A DNA stretch of 64,000 bases from Linepithema humile (Eukaryota; Arthropoda; Insecta; Hymenoptera; Formicidae), in contig NC_090133.1 of assembly GCF_040581485.1 (NCBI RefSeq), forward strand, positions 19,282,001 to 19,346,000, read 5' to 3'. Position numbers and translations under genes: made by a program. Positions 1-13,519 of this stretch are shown piece by piece; position 1 is the first letter of the stretch, and each line of letters starts with the position of its first letter. Under the pieces are notes generated by a model. The model was not told where the DNA came from. It worked only from the letters and a program-made list of their open reading frames with translations, and searched no databases.

Positions 1-3000
1 TGTTCAGCAGTCAAAGGATTAAATGTCTCTTTACTTTTCGACTTACTTCCTTATGGGAGGAGGAAAAAAAAACTTGTAACCAGTAATGTTAAGTGTAATT
101 GAAAATGAGATTTTTGAACGTAGTTAGCGTTGCTGTTGCGTTGGAGAGAAAAAAAATGTAGAGATCTTTTTGGCGCAACGGGGAAGAGATGGGATTGGCA
201 ATCATATATGCGAAACTATGCAACTTGAAAGTAATTGTCACTTCCACGAGAAGTAAGAAAGACGGAAAAGAAAGCGCATCTCTCAGAGGGAAACATTGGA
301 TGTTCTACGTTTATTTCCAATAATCTGCGCCGATAAGTTTCATTGCTTTATTTTAATGATTAACACGGATATAAGTCGGACATAAGTCATATTTGATCGA
401 CAATTTCAGTCCTATTAAGAAGAAAAAAATGTAGACTTAATTATAAATTATGTAATTATATAATTCTATGAAAAATTGAGTTGGAAAATAAATAATCACA
501 GCAGAGAATCGCGTGCGGCGGTCGCTCTTGCGGGGATGGTTCACCGACCTAACTCACACTCCCCGCCCTACTTGCTCTTCGACGATGCTTCTTTTTATTT
601 TACTCTGCAATTTGACAACACAATGTGATTTCATTATGTGACTTCCTTCGCTATGACAAACTGTAATTCGAAACTCAGCGCATTTATTCCGCGACTATGA
701 ACACCCGTCTAGTATTTTGATTTACCTATTTGCGAGCTGCAGTTTAAGGGACGAGAGTGAACGAAATGGAAAACTGCTTATAATTTTAAGGTGTAACATC
801 ATGTGTTAGTGAAAAAAAGCATGCTTCTAAGTAGTACGATAGGACAACATTGCATAACAATAATTATATTATAATTAAAATTAATTATGACTATAAGGCA
901 TTTAATAAATGCAAAATATTTCCTAATAAAAGTATGATAAAAAATGTGCCTGGCCGTTTTTATTGTCCAATGTGCGGCGAAGCGTTCGTCCAGCTCTTTG
1001 TTCGGGAAGACTAGCACGGTTTTTCTCGGGAGGAAAAATTGTGTGGAAGTCTTCGCGGTGGCCCGCATTGTTCGTTTATTGCGTACTCGGTCGCCGACCT
1101 TGTTTTCGCACCTCCCAAGGCCTGAGAATGAAATTTTTAACTCACACGTTCATTGTCAATCGCGGTTTTCGACGCGTATACCGGTTTGCCTGGCGCAACC
1201 ATGCCGTCCTTCGCGCCGTTTTTGCATTAACTGTAGCGTTTGTGCTTTCAGAATAACAAGGCAATATTAACAAATGAGACATTGTCAAAATTATGGTTTC
1301 TCATTCAAGAGAAAGCTCGAATAATATCGATTTTCGGTATTGAAATTTGTCGAGACATTTGTGTTTAAAATAAGATCATTTATTTTCATATACAATTGAA
1401 TTATTCGAGCTTTAATTAAAGCGTTGTTTAAACAATGACAAAAATTACGTTTTTATGTTATAATTTATTTGCTTATTTATGTATAGCAAAGGTTCAATTT
1501 TACAGAACAATTGTATCAACGATTGTGCCTTCTACCGAATGTTTTTTCTAAAAGATAAGAATTTTGAAGATTTTTGTTTAAATATTTACAAATAAAATTT
1601 ATTTTCCAGAAAGATCGTGCTTTGTCGTGAGAAGAAAATCACCCGCACCCTTACTTTAATGTCATCCCGAATGATTCTCCTGCTGCATCCGCGCGGTGCA
1701 ACGCGAAGTCAGGAAAATTCAGAGAAATCGGGGTTTAATTTCGGATCGTAAGATCAGTGAACTTTCCGAAAGACGTAGTTGTAGACAACGGGAGTGAGAG
1801 TTGTCGGTCCATTATCGCCTCCGAGTGGGGAGGATCTCTTTGTGCGCTGTCACGTGTGCGTCGTCACGTGTCGTGGATGGTGCGCATCGTAAATAATTGT
1901 CATTGAAATATTATTCCTCAACCCTTTGAGTCTCGACACATCAAGCATGATGCATCGTCTTTCATGAAAATTCAAACTTACGGGATATCTATTTATTTTA
2001 TTTTATGGTAACTTTATGCCTGTTTCGCCATAAGCGATCAAAAGTAAGTGGTGCCAATAAATTTTAACGGCATTATCTGTCGGGAAGTCGGGATCTACCT
2101 CGAAAGATTAAATAGCTTTCAAGATAGATGAATCCCAATAACCCTGCTAATTCGAATAACCAATTTTTTTTTTGTTATTTTGTTTAGGAATTTGGTTCCG
2201 AGGCAAGTGGTGCTTATCTGCGTCGGAAGTTTTGTGTTTACCTCAATTATTTATTGCTCAATGCGAAAACAGAGCGAAGTATCCGCGGCTGCGTATGAGG
2301 TACGTATGTACATCAATTATTAACGTCGTGTAGAAATTTCAAGCATTTGAATTATTACGCATTTCAATTCATTCTCATTGCATTGTTGATATTTATAACG
2401 TTCTTGCTATTGTAAACAGATTTCCGGCGCCAATGATACGCGGTATTCTTTAAATATCGATTTTTATTTCGCTGACAGAGTGGAAGCAGTAATGCGTGAA
2501 AATAATACATTACGCTTAGCGCAATATAGTGATATCTATTCTCAAATATTTACAGCAAGCTGTAATATGCTATGTCATTGTTTGTAGCATGAACCATTTT
2601 ATAAAATTATTATAGAGTTCCAAACTTATTATCCGTCGAACTCAGCGACGCGCCCTGTATATTAATGCATGTACTAATTTCGCCAAGTGCGTTTTTATCA
2701 TGCTTTGTCGCCGCGCGCGCCAAGACAAATTGTAAACTATTCTTAAAACAAAAGCAAGAGGAGAGAAAGAGAGAGAATTCTCCGCGCCTTCTTCGCGCGG
2801 CATTCCGTAAGAATCAGCTGATCGCGAGCGATCTTAGCGAAGAATTGTGATGGGATGCGATTGAGCGTTAACGGTGACGTTTGCAGCATGCACTCATCCC
2901 AAAATCGACAGGTGAGACGTGAAAAAGCGAGCGCGAGAGAAGAGCAACACAGCGTGTCGCGTCTCTACGCGCAAAAATTGCGTAGCGCGGCCAGAAGCAC

Positions 3001-3106
3001 ACATGCGCAAAAGTCCCGCCGCCTTTGTGTTATTTTCGGGTGCCGCGAATCGCGCCGTTTTCTCGACGAGACTTTAAATAGGGCCGGGTCGTCCGACGAA
3101 GAAGGC
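1..3106. other. Upstream region without a recognisable gene
   Basis: AT-rich DNA with several short open frames (for example around 944-1270) that look like chance frames: they overlap each other in different frames and show no recognisable domain or splice context. From about 2650 onward the base composition becomes CpG-rich and leads into the putative promoter of the ASB-type gene. I see no repeat or RNA gene that I can support here. Confidence 0.5.
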
Positions 3107-3109
3107 AGT
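3073..3109 (+). promoter_or_regulatory. Putative core promoter of the ASB-type gene
   Basis: A TATA-like TTTAAATA at 3073-3080 is followed by an initiator-like GGCAGTA with the A at 3107, 34 bases after the start of the TATA-like box, a normal insect spacing. The block sits in a CpG-rich island (about 2650-3250), and a consensus splice donor GTGAGT follows at 3155. The combination suggests a first exon of about 3107-3154. This is inference from motifs only; no transcript evidence is available. Confidence 0.4.
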
Positions 3110-3154
3110 ACGTGACATCGTTTCTACATGCTGGAGCATCGCACCGTCTTCGAC
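3107..3154 (+). other. Possible first exon of the ASB-type gene (alternative start)
   Basis: Between the putative initiator and the donor GTGAGT at 3155-3160 lies an ATG at 3128 followed by nine open codons (MLEHRTVFD). A polypyrimidine-AG acceptor ends at 6125, directly before the ATG at 6126. Splicing 3154 to 6126 would join the frames exactly (phase 0) and add nine residues to the N-terminus. The ATG at 3128 has a weak context (T at -3). In the spliced message the ATG at 6126 would follow GAC, with a good G at -3, so either start could be used. Confidence 0.4.
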
Positions 3155-4256
3155 GTGAGTAAACAATAAAGCGCGGAAATGTCAAGTTCACGGATGCGCG
3201 GATGCGATCGTTAGTTTTCCGCTGGATATCATGGATGCTGCGATCGATCGGATCGGATCGGAGCAGAAATCGAAAATTCCTAGTGATTGATAACTTATGT
3301 TCTTGCAGAATAAGTTGCTTCGATAAGATTTCTGATTGATGCAAGATCGACAGGTGACTGTTGAGAAATTTTGACATAAAATGCATTGCTTGATCGAGGT
3401 ATTATTCGATTCTTTTATTAATTTCTTGAATAATTTTAATAATGTTATATTGTGGAAAGTTTAGTGTACTAGAATGATTATGTTTTTTCCCTACAATTAA
3501 AGTTTCTATTTTCTGAAAATTGATCTTAAAAAATATACAATACAACAATTTCTTATTAAATTAAAATGAATTATATCATGAAGTGTTTTATCTCTCAACC
3601 AAGATAGTTTGGTAAAGTTCTTGTATTTTTTTATATTGATAAAGAAATTATACATAAAGATATTATAGAAATTATATAGAATTATTATTCAAAATAAATA
3701 ATATTATAACTTTAATAGTTATTTTAAATTACTAAACTGGAGTGTACTTAATATGGTACTGTGTATTTTTATAGTAATCGATATTTAATATTTTATTTGT
3801 TTAGGTACTTGCAGTTTTTATGACAGAAGTCTCAATTATAACAGGTGTCAAATCATAGTATTTGGAGAACACATTACTTTCACTTTGATATTTGCTAAAG
3901 TATTGAATTGCGCGACGTTATCAAGATCTTGCATCAATGCTAAATATTTACGATAGCCTCCAATATATGTGCGAAAATTGGCAGTGAATATCGACTCTTT
4001 TGCGTCGTTACGCCAACCGCACTGGTTGAATATCGATCTTGATCTTGCGAGAAATCCAAGAATATCAGTCAAATAATACATGATTATTATTTTTCTCACT
4101 AATAATCTAAACTATAGTAATTTGAATTTGCGCATAATTTTTGAAAAATTTATTTTAAATTAATAGAAATTAATATCTGCATTATAACTTTTTAAAGAAT
4201 ATATAACAAACAACATTCAAATATTTAATTAAATCATGTAGAAAATTGAAGATTTT

Positions 4257-4293
<37 letters not shown>

Positions 4294-6125
4294 TGACAAT
4301 CTGAATTAAGTAGATCTAGTTTGACGATTCAATGTGCTTCTTGACATTGTATTTTCGCTTAAGCTAGACAAAAAGATTTGCTTAACTAAATTTAGCTCTC
4401 AGATTTCATTGAAAGAAGCCGAGAAAATTAACTTTAAAGTTGCCAAAAATAAATTTACTTTTTTTCCTGAGAATCAGGAAAAATAAAATTTGAAATTGTA
4501 TTTAAATTGACATTCTCAAATTCTTAAAAGATGGTTTAGATCGTGGTTGAACTCTGACACCGAACTCTTTGATTGTTCGCGCGTAACAAGCAAGACGAAG
4601 ATGCTGATTGTGGGTAGTTCTAGAGAGCATATTGCGTGCCGGCTTTTGCGTTACCTTCGTAGAGACGCAGACTGCGTGATTCTTGATCGGCGACGCCACG
4701 AGAACTTCCGGCATCATCGCCAAAATTGCGCCGTCTTCTTGGCAGAGTTTCTGGGCTTGTGACGCGCGTCAGTGTGGTTCCCGGTGCGGGAGCAGTGATT
4801 GCATTACTCACCAATCGTCGGCCAAATCGTGCAAAGTGACTCGCGAATCGTTGCGGGATCACCGTTGGAGGAAAATCTTCGCGTTTAACAATACATTGTC
4901 AACCATGTCAGGAATCGGAAATCGAGGTCTTTTCCATTGCATCTCTGCATTATGCACAAATATCTTTCTATTATAGAATTATGATGTGTATAATTTATAT
5001 TATATATTTTATAATTTATACTAATTTACATTTTTATTTTCAATCTGTATATTTATGCTTGGATTTTTGTTTGACAAATTCTATTGATTTATACTTTTTT
5101 ACTTGCAGTAAAAATTTTTTTAATCATGCAGAGATGTAATAGAGAAGAGCAAGAACTTATATTTGATCTTTTGCAAAGAATATGTTTATTCTAGTTAATT
5201 GTTGATTAATACAGTACATTGTATTGCGTTTAATATTGTAAATTTTAATCTTTGTCAGCTCTTATTAATCTTCTTGCCTTCTTATATTGCAGATTTGTCG
5301 GATTTCCGTGCTCATCGTTTAAGGCAAATCAGACTCGAAATTAAAGTGCGTATCAACGTACAATAAATGCATGCCTTTAACAATGCATGCCGTTATCTTA
5401 GCGGCATCGCGAAAGATTTTTCTCGGACGAGTATTCCAGGATCAGAACGTGCGTTAAAAATCGAAGATTTAACTCAGAATTTTCACTTAAACTTGCAACG
5501 ATCATTATGCTTTAAAACTACATCACATTTCTAATATCCTGCCATGAATATGATCTTCGATATTGGTGAGAAACAAATTTATGCATGAATTTCATATCCG
5601 TAAGAATTCTATGCGGATAATGAATGTTACGTAATTACATAATTATGTAATTGAATTTAAATAATTAGAATTAATCTAGGAAAAAGTTACGAGCGCCAAA
5701 TTTATCAAATATAATATTTCAGTCAAAAGATATAAGCATTCACCGACTAAGTTTATTCAAAATTAATAATTTCATTGACACGACGATATCGATAAGTTTG
5801 CAAATTAATTTTATAATATGCATTTTGTTGAAAGAAAAAAAAAACATCCATTTCTGTACTGTTTCCTCGAAAATTGGCACTTGCAACTTTTTTCCGAGAG
5901 ACTCTTCTGTAGAAAATTTTCCTCAATGTTTCCGTTACTATAAATAAAACACTGAAAGAGTATTTCGTCGTTGACAAGTTACGTATCGATAAATGTCTCG
6001 TATTGTCTCGCTGTAAATCCTCGGCCAATGCGCGAGACGATACACAGCATTATGCAATCTTTCTTTCGTCTGTCCCCGCGTCTTCGCCTCTCCTTTTATC
6101 TCTGTGTCTTTATTGCGCCATGTAG
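3155..6125 (+). other. Probable first intron of the ASB-type gene
   Basis: This 2971-base stretch runs from the donor at 3155 to the acceptor at 6125. It is AT-rich, apart from a GC-richer patch at about 4560-4970 that carries short open frames on both strands. It holds an (AC)n microsatellite at 4258-4290. I see no nested gene. Confidence 0.4.
4258..4290. repeat. (AC)n microsatellite
   Basis: An uninterrupted AC dinucleotide run of 33 bases inside the probable first intron of the ASB-type gene. Confidence 0.95.
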
Positions 6126-8617
6126 ATGCCGACCGAGTGCATCGCCAACCCGTTGCAGCGGGAGCTGGCCGACGCGATAATACGGCTGCAGCCGCTCGAC
6201 GAGATTCGGATCCTCCTCGCCTGCGGTGCCAAGCCGAACGAACCGGTCACCCAGGGCCTCAGGCCCTTGCACTACGCCGTCTGGCAGCGCTACACCGAAG
6301 CCGCCCAGCTGCTGCTGGTGCGCGGTGCCGACATCGACGCCACCGACGAGTGCGGCTACTCGGCTCTACACCTCGCCGCCGAACACGGCTATCTGGACCT
6401 CGTGAAGCTGCTACTCAAATATGGCGCCAAGGTGGACCACAGGCAGGACACGGGAGAGCTCTTTCCCAGGTGCGTACTATATATTTCATCTTTTATGTTA
6501 TAAACAACTGTAATGCACTTATCTAATATTACGCTCTTTGTTTTAGAACAATGTTGTGCGACGAACCGCTGCGTCTGGCCCTGCGAAACCGTCACGTCGA
6601 TGTCGCGAGGACCTTGCTCGAAGCCGGCGCGAATCCGAACAAGAGGTACTTCTTCGGCTCCGAGATTAATCTGGTGTCGCCTCTGGATCTGGAATGCATG
6701 GAACTGTTGCTGGCCTTCGGCGCTCAGCCGAATACGCGAGATCGTGCCGGGTTGACGCCTCTCATGAAGGCCGCCAGACTGCCACAGGTAAACCACCGAA
6801 ACAGAGGACAATGCAAAGTTGTCTTTTTACAAAGGTTTGAAAAGGCGGTTTTGTGTAAAAAATATCGCAAAGGCATTTTAATTTTTTCAGAGATATTATT
6901 TCGTCGTTTTACGATTTTTCGTATAGAGATAATATATTGCTTTTTAATTCTCTGCATATTTAAAATTTGTCACTTAAACTATTTTTTATATATTCACAAT
7001 AATTAATTGTACACAGTATGTTTCGACACGTTTGCAAAATTGCTAACGAGCTGCGAATATTGCAGGGCATAGCTTCGGTGCTTCTGCTGTTGAGTTACGG
7101 CGCGGATGTGAATGCGATGGCGGACATTAGACACGATTACCGTACAGTGCTGCATTACGCGATTCTCGGCGGCGATCCGGCAGTCATCAATCTACTTCTG
7201 AAGCAAGGTGCTCGGCTGGATCTCGGTCCAGATTATCAGAAGCCGACGGCCTTGGATCTGGCTATACTCAAGGGAGACCCGTCGATCGTTGAGATGCTGC
7301 TCAAGGCAGGTGAGTTACGGACGCGCGATATCGCGCTCGATAAAACATCGAATCATTGGCATTCGGCCGAATCATGCGGCATTTGAAGGTCGTCGCGTGC
7401 CGAATACGCGCGTCGATCCGCATACGACCCTTTTTTTCCTGCGAAGTGACCACTGCGATCGCAGACATCATGTCGGCCAAGAACTTTTCTCGGCAGTGTT
7501 GATTAAAACGTCAGTTATGCTTGATTAATGTTTGTCATTAATAATTAATGTATAGCATATTTCTTGTTACAAAGAAAGGAAAGAGATTTTTTATTTGTCG
7601 ATCTCGATTTGTTATATATAAGATAATACAAGTTATACTTTATCAAACAATTAAACTTCTAATCGTATAGTAGTTAAATGCAAATTATTAAAAAGATGGC
7701 ATATTTTTTTATATTGTCATATTATATACATTACAATATCGAATAATTAACAATTAATTATGCATTTCTCATTGTAATGCTACACAGCAGCAGAAAGGAA
7801 AATTCAGGTATCTGTTATGTACAAATTTATTTATTTTACACTGCTGTATCGAAGAACGAATTTATTTTTAAATCCGATACAGAATTTGTGACATTCTAAA
7901 TACGGAATAATCGCAGTAATGCAAAATATTAGGAGTATTCTTCCTTGATCTATCATCTAGATAGCACAGAAGGTAATTGAAAATATAATTCAATAAATTT
8001 AATTTCAAGTCACATCTTTTAATTAAATTTATATAATTTAATTGAAAAAAAAATCTCATTTAGGTGCGGACGTGAATGCTACATCGCCGATCATCGGCTC
8101 GCCATTGCATGTAGCGTGCGCGGACAACATCCCGAACCGGCTGCAGATCTTGTGCATGCTGCTGGAACGCGGAGCCGATCCGAATCTAGTGATACGTAGC
8201 GACGACGGACCGGCGTTGCGGCCGGTGCTCGCCGAGTACGTAGCTTCGAATGAAAATCCATCGGTGGAAGTGGTGGCATTGCTGCTCAAGTACGGCGCTC
8301 GCGTGGTGATCAAGACGCAGTTCCGCGATCCGCACGGCATCCTCAACTCCCTGCAGAATATGGCCGACAAGCCGCGGCTGTTGCGCGCGCTGTTGGAGGC
8401 GGCAGAGAGCTTCGATCCCTGCATGATACGGCGGTCCAGCAGTCTAACGGACGCGCAGAAAGCGCTGGTGATGGAAGCGGCCAGGACCCCATTGCCGTTG
8501 ATGCATCAGGCGAGACTTATAGTCCGCAGACTCTGCGGCACCAGGCTGCCGAAGATCGTCAGGAATTTGCAGTTGCCGCAGTCGTTGCATCGCTACCTTC
8601 TCTACGACTTTTATTAG
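6126..8617 (+). CDS. Ankyrin-repeat and SOCS-box (ASB-type) protein
   Basis: Four coding exons: 6126-6469, 6547-6787, 7066-7309 and 8064-8617 (stop TAG). Intron phases 2, 0 and 1 all close, giving 1383 nt and 460 residues. Repeated ankyrin signatures run from about residue 44 to about 370: RPLHYA at 46-51, YSALHLAAEHG near 78-88, RTVLHYAILGG near 221-231, and GSPLHVACADN just after the last splice. The final 43 residues (418-460) fit a SOCS box, with an elongin-BC-type helix followed by a Cul5-box-like LQLPQSLHRYLLY. ASB proteins are known as substrate adaptors of elongin B/C-Cullin-5 ubiquitin ligases, with the ankyrin repeats choosing the substrate; that role is inferred here. I cannot assign a vertebrate ASB number. 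The start at 6126 is the first ATG of this exon, but it directly follows a good acceptor, so an upstream exon (3107-3154) may add nine residues. The first canonical AATAAA downstream is at 9595. Confidence 0.88.
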
Positions 8618-10912
8618 CGGAAGATTGGAGAAAAGGAAAAGTGTTTGTCGGAGAATTTCCTTGGCCTTTCGGTAAATTGCGGGAATCCGTTTCTTATATT
8701 CCATGCTCGGGTTAGCGCTTGAGCGTAACTTAAGCTGTAAAGTGTAAAACAGCATAAGTCCATATTTTTTTCTTCAATATTATATAAGTTATATTAATCG
8801 TTAAAAAAATTATTTTAATTATTTAGTGAAATTTATTATAAATAATTATTTTTTGCAGATTATTAGCATTAATAATTGAATCTATACTATGAGGGATTGT
8901 TTCCGAATTTTAATTGGTGGACTAATACTGTTTTGCATTTTAGAGTTTCAATCAAAATCGTAGACTTGTCATAAAGAGACTGCAAATATCATCTTGCCAG
9001 AATCAATTTATGTTAAGGTTGATGGTTTTTCAAAAGTTGTTGTATGCTTTTGAAGATTATTGAAATCAAGATTTAAAATACTTTGCGTTATTATGAGTCT
9101 ACATCGGTGATTCGATGAGTACAATAATGAGGCTGTTGAGGCGCCATCCTCCCATTTCTACTTATTTTTATGCAACGCATATAAAGGCAAGCAACGTGAT
9201 ATAATGCTAACAGTATATATTTTACTTGTATTATTGTTCTAGTCACCAAATGTATGTTTTATATGTATTTTCTCTTTGCTACGTGTGTAGAAAAATCGTT
9301 CGCAATGTAGTGATATACACACTTTCGTTGCTCAAATGCGAATATCAATTAGTTTGTCCGAAACTTGTCACGTGCTTATCTCAAACACTTTTAAATATGT
9401 TGGATTTCTAATTTCAGAACACATTGATAATCACTTTGCGAAATTAAGCAAGAAAATTATTCGCCGCTGTGCCTATCAGCGCTGTGTTGCCGATTGGACA
9501 AACACGCATCAGAAAAGAATGATCGAGCACAAAGTGATTTGAACTTTTGTACCTTTGTATATATAATTATATATATGCTCAACGTACTGTAAGAAATAAA
9601 GGGAAATCGAATTAGAACGCCATGTGTGGTTTTGTGTGTTGTGCGTAATCGGAAGGCTATATGTATGATCGAATGTTTGGCCGCACGCAATGATCGATGT
9701 GCAGAATGTTGGCCGTTGGTAAGAGCAACAATGATCCATACGTCACTCTCTATCCTCAAAATAGCAGCCTCAATACCGTGACTTACGTCAAACTTTTGGC
9801 AGTCGTTTTGCTCGTGAGGAAATTCGAAGTTCCTGCATTTTCGCAGTGTCTTAGTGGACAACAAACTCGCGTAAGCGAATGAATCGAGATTTCATGACAC
9901 CTTATTTTTTAAATTTTATTAATGAATACAGAAGAATATTTAAGACTGAACGCTGTACACGCTAAATTTATATATAATGGAAAAAAGGTAAAGAATTTTA
10001 ATTAATGTTAATATTTAAAACATTTTATCTCAGTTTTTGTAAATGTTTTCTGTCTGCTATGTAATATGCACCATTAGATTCTAGGAAAACACATGTACAG
10101 AATTCCATGGCGCTATTCCAAGCGCGGTTTGAAATATCCAGGAAAGCGACTGTCTCCACGATTTTGTTTTATTAATGTGGATGCCTATTCATGACACCAG
10201 ATTTCAAGTTTAGATGCAAATAGAAGTAACAGGCAAAGGTCAAGATCCGTATGCCCGTAAAATAAATGAATGTGTGTAAAACGAGAAATACGAATACAGG
10301 TAGAAAAAGATTATTCTTTTATTATATATCTAGCATTATATATTTTTGAAAGTAATTTAAAAATGTTATTTTTTGAACAATAAAATTGCAAAGTTTTATT
10401 ACATCTATAAAATCAAAACTAATTCTTTATTTAATAAAAAAATTTAATAACAGTTTTTGTCAATAACATATATTTTAAAAGTCTACACTTGATAAATAAA
10501 AAGTGAATAATATTAAAAAATTAATTAATAAATTTAAACAACAATTGTGTTTATTAAAATAGGATTCGTTAATTATATTTTTTAATATATATTATTTTTG
10601 ATTTTTTAACTGAGATGAATTATATTTTCTATGACTATAGAAAATTTATTTTGTTACATATGAATATGTTGTTGGATAAAGTTTCTAAAATGTATGTTTT
10701 TCTATTGGATATTAACATTTCTCACAATCAGATGCAGTGTGTAAATCTTCCATTATATTCAAAATAAAAATAATTACGCGTTACTTTGCCGGTAATCTTA
10801 CAAGAGAATTTCACTGCTGATTGTAGTTAATGTAGGTATTATATATTAACTATATCAGCAGAGTTGTACTCAGAGTTGCCCAGAGTCGCCGTATTGACGT
10901 GATGTGAGCATT
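8618..10912. other. Intergenic region between the ASB-type gene and NDUFS2
   Basis: The proximal part is presumably the 3' UTR of the ASB-type gene. The first canonical AATAAA I see on the plus strand is at 9595-9600, which would give a UTR of about 1 kb. The rest is strongly AT-rich, especially 10300-10700. Open frames near 9457-9864 on the minus strand have no recognisable features and are treated as chance. No repeat or RNA gene is supported. Confidence 0.5.
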
Positions 10913-13339
10913 ATGGCGGCTAGAGCTTTGGGTTCAATTCTGCGTAAAAACGCAGGATTTTTCGGCGCAGGCAGGTTATTACCGTCGAATAATGTACCGG
11001 CGATCGTCGATGTGTAAGTTCAATTAATTGTGTTCAACGACAGGGCTTTACCGTAGTCACATATGTGTTACATAACTTCATAACCTTTACTTGCTTGTCT
11101 TCATTACGGTAGCGCTATAAACTCTACTGACAATATGTATGTTTGCAGGCAACATCGTTATGCTCACCAATGGAACCCGGACTTGGAATATCTCAAGCAG
11201 TTCAACAAACCTGTGTTATACAGCACGGAGAAGCTTGATTGGATACCACCCCAAAATGAGTCCATCATCGTTGGGCCGCCTGAACCAAAGCAAACTATAG
11301 AGAACATGAAGCTAAACTTTGGCCCGCAGCATCCTGCCGCTCACGGTGTGCTGCGGTTAATCCTGGAATTGGAAGGCGAGATTGTGCTCAATGCTGATCC
11401 ACATATTGGTCTTCTTCATCGTGGTACGGAGAAGTTGATCGAATATAAGACCTACATGCAGGCGTTACCATACTTTGACCGCTTGGACTATGTATCCATG
11501 ATGTGCAACGAGCAGTGCTTTTCCCTGGCGATAGAGAAGCTGTTGAATATAGATGTGCCTATACGTGCAAAGTATATTCGAGGTAACAATAATACTCAAT
11601 CTCTATATAAATTCTTATATATATATATTATATAAACTTGTAATTCAAATTTCTCAAATTTAATAAAATACTGTTTTTAATTAATATTTCTTTCTACTTG
11701 CAGTTCTCTTCGCAGAGCTCACAAGGATCCTGAATCACATTATGGGCGTCGGAACGCACGCGTTGGATATCGGTGCTCTCACACCTTTCTTCTGGCTGTT
11801 TGAGGAGCGCGAAAAAATGATGGAGTTTTACGAGCGTGTAAGCGGCGCCCGTATGCACGCAGCTTACGTACGACCTGGTGGTGTCTCACTAGACTTGCCG
11901 TTGGGTTTGATGGATGATATATACGACTGGGCATCCAAGTACTCTGAACGATTGGATGAAATAGAGGATCTGTTGACGGAAAACAGAATCTGGCGGCATC
12001 GTACAACCAATATTGGTGTTGTAACTGCAGAGAATGCATTGAATATGGGTTTCAGTGGCGTGATGTTACGAGGTTCTGGAATAAAGTGGGATCTGAGGAA
12101 GGTTGCACCTTATGATGCTTACCATCTGGTCGAATTTGACGTTCCAGTTGGCACAAATGGCGATTGTTATGACAGGTAAGATTCTAAATAAATCAAAATG
12201 ATAAATAAATTTACAAAATATTGTGTAAAAGATATAATAATTCCGATTGTCTTGATTATAATGTAGTATTCATTGTTGAAACATTTTTATGTTAATTTTG
12301 TAAGTAATTTACAAACAAGTATTTATTATATATTTATAAAGCAAAATTTGTGTGAGTAAAGGTTTTAGGAATATTACATTCAGATTTTCGAAAACAATTC
12401 ATTACTTTTAGTTTTCTTGTAGAAAAAATTATTTTTAAAAATTTGTGCCATCTTGAAAAGAATTTGCAGCTTAATTCACTTTGTTAATTTAGTCGTGTTA
12501 ACATATAATTTGCATAACTTCTTCAATTTTTTGTGAGTATTGAAAGAAACATTCTAATTCTTGCTACTCCGTCTTCTATAATGTATTAAATATGTTTAAT
12601 AATTTTATTTAATTTTTGTGAAAGATGGGGCAGCTATATTTGATCTTACACTGTGCGTTTTGCATACACTTTGAAGTTAGGTTAGGTTAATTCATACATT
12701 TTGTTTAATAATAATTATGTTGATTGAAATTAAGTTTATGTAAAAAATATATTTCTTCTTTTCTTTCTTGTTTTAAATTATATACTTATATTGAAGAAAA
12801 AAATGGTTTAATTAATCTTTTATTTTACACGTTGATGGTATAAATAAAAGTATAACTTATGTATAACTCTCAAGATTGTTTTATAATGTATTTAGCGCAT
12901 TGCCTTCATCGCATTTGTACTTTTTGTATTTAGGTATCTGTGTCGCATGGAAGAGATGCGTCAGTCACTGCGCATTATCAACCAGTGCCTGAATCAGATG
13001 CCCGAGGGCGAAGTGCGATGTGATGATGCCAAAATAGTGCCGCCGCGACGGGAGGAGATGAAAACAAGCATGGAAGCGCTCATCCATCACTTCAAACTGT
13101 ACACTCAGGGCTTCCAGGTACCACCAGGCGCGACGTATACCGCGATCGAGGCGCCGAAGGGCGAGTTCGGCGTTTACCTTGTCAGCGACGGCAGCAGCAA
13201 GCCGTACCGGTGCAAAATCAAAGCGCCGGGCTTTGCTCATCTGGCGGGCCTGCAGCACATAGGACCTAAACATTTTCTCGCTGACATAGTCGCCATCATT
13301 GGTACACTGGACGTAGTGTTCGGCGAGATCGATAGATAA
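10913..13339 (+). CDS. NDUFS2: NADH dehydrogenase (ubiquinone) iron-sulfur protein 2, mitochondrial (complex I 49-kDa subunit)
   Basis: Four exons: 10913-11013, 11149-11582, 11704-12175 and 12934-13339. Phases 2, 1 and 2 close to 1413 nt, 470 residues, close to other animal NDUFS2 proteins. The subunit sits in the peripheral arm of respiratory complex I on the matrix side and forms part of the ubiquinone pocket together with NDUFS7. The N-terminal stretch (about residues 1-33) has Arg/Lys and small or hydrophobic residues but no acidic residue until its end, as expected for a mitochondrial import presequence. The family hallmark [15 protein letters not shown] starts at residue 90. By alignment, His99 and Tyr148 (in YFDRLDY) match the quinone-contacting His and Tyr known from bovine and Yarrowia complex [18 protein letters not shown] in exon 3 and the C-terminal DVVFGEIDR are typical. 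All introns are GT-AG. The ATG has A at -3. Confidence 0.97.
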
Positions 13340-13445
13340 TTTTAATGGTTAATATAATTTCTATAGTACTGACTTATCTCAGAAATAAGTAATATAATAA
13401 TACCTGTGTATCACATAGGAATTTTTTTGAAATCACACTTGCGTG

Positions 13446-13463
13446 TTACACGTTTACGTGTAA
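13446..13463. repeat. Small perfect hairpin in the probable NDUFS2 3' UTR
   Basis: Seven-base arms TTACACG and CGTGTAA are separated by the four-base loop TTTA. The hairpin lies 107 bases after the NDUFS2 stop and before the AATAAA at 13514, so it is probably transcribed. Whether it has a function is unknown. Confidence 0.6.
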
Positions 13464-13513
13464 TAGTGCACACGCAACGTGCGTAAGTAAGCGCTCTGTA
13501 TATAATTCGTCGC

Positions 13514-13519
13514 AATAAA
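13514..13519 (+). promoter_or_regulatory. Probable NDUFS2 polyadenylation signal
   Basis: Canonical AATAAA 175 bases after the stop codon, followed by a second AATAAA at 13544-13549 and a T-rich stretch further on. The exact cleavage site cannot be seen. Confidence 0.5.

Noticed and set aside
944..1270. Overlapping plus-strand open frames of about 100 codons
   Set aside because: Two different frames over the same bases and a minus-strand frame nearby; no domain or conserved pattern.
9457..9864. 135-codon minus-strand open frame
   Set aside because: No recognisable protein features. It overlaps the probable 3' UTR of the ASB-type gene.
12677..12690. TTAGGTTAGGTTAA, like the insect telomere repeat
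   Set aside because: Only two units within an intron; too short to mean an interstitial telomere block.
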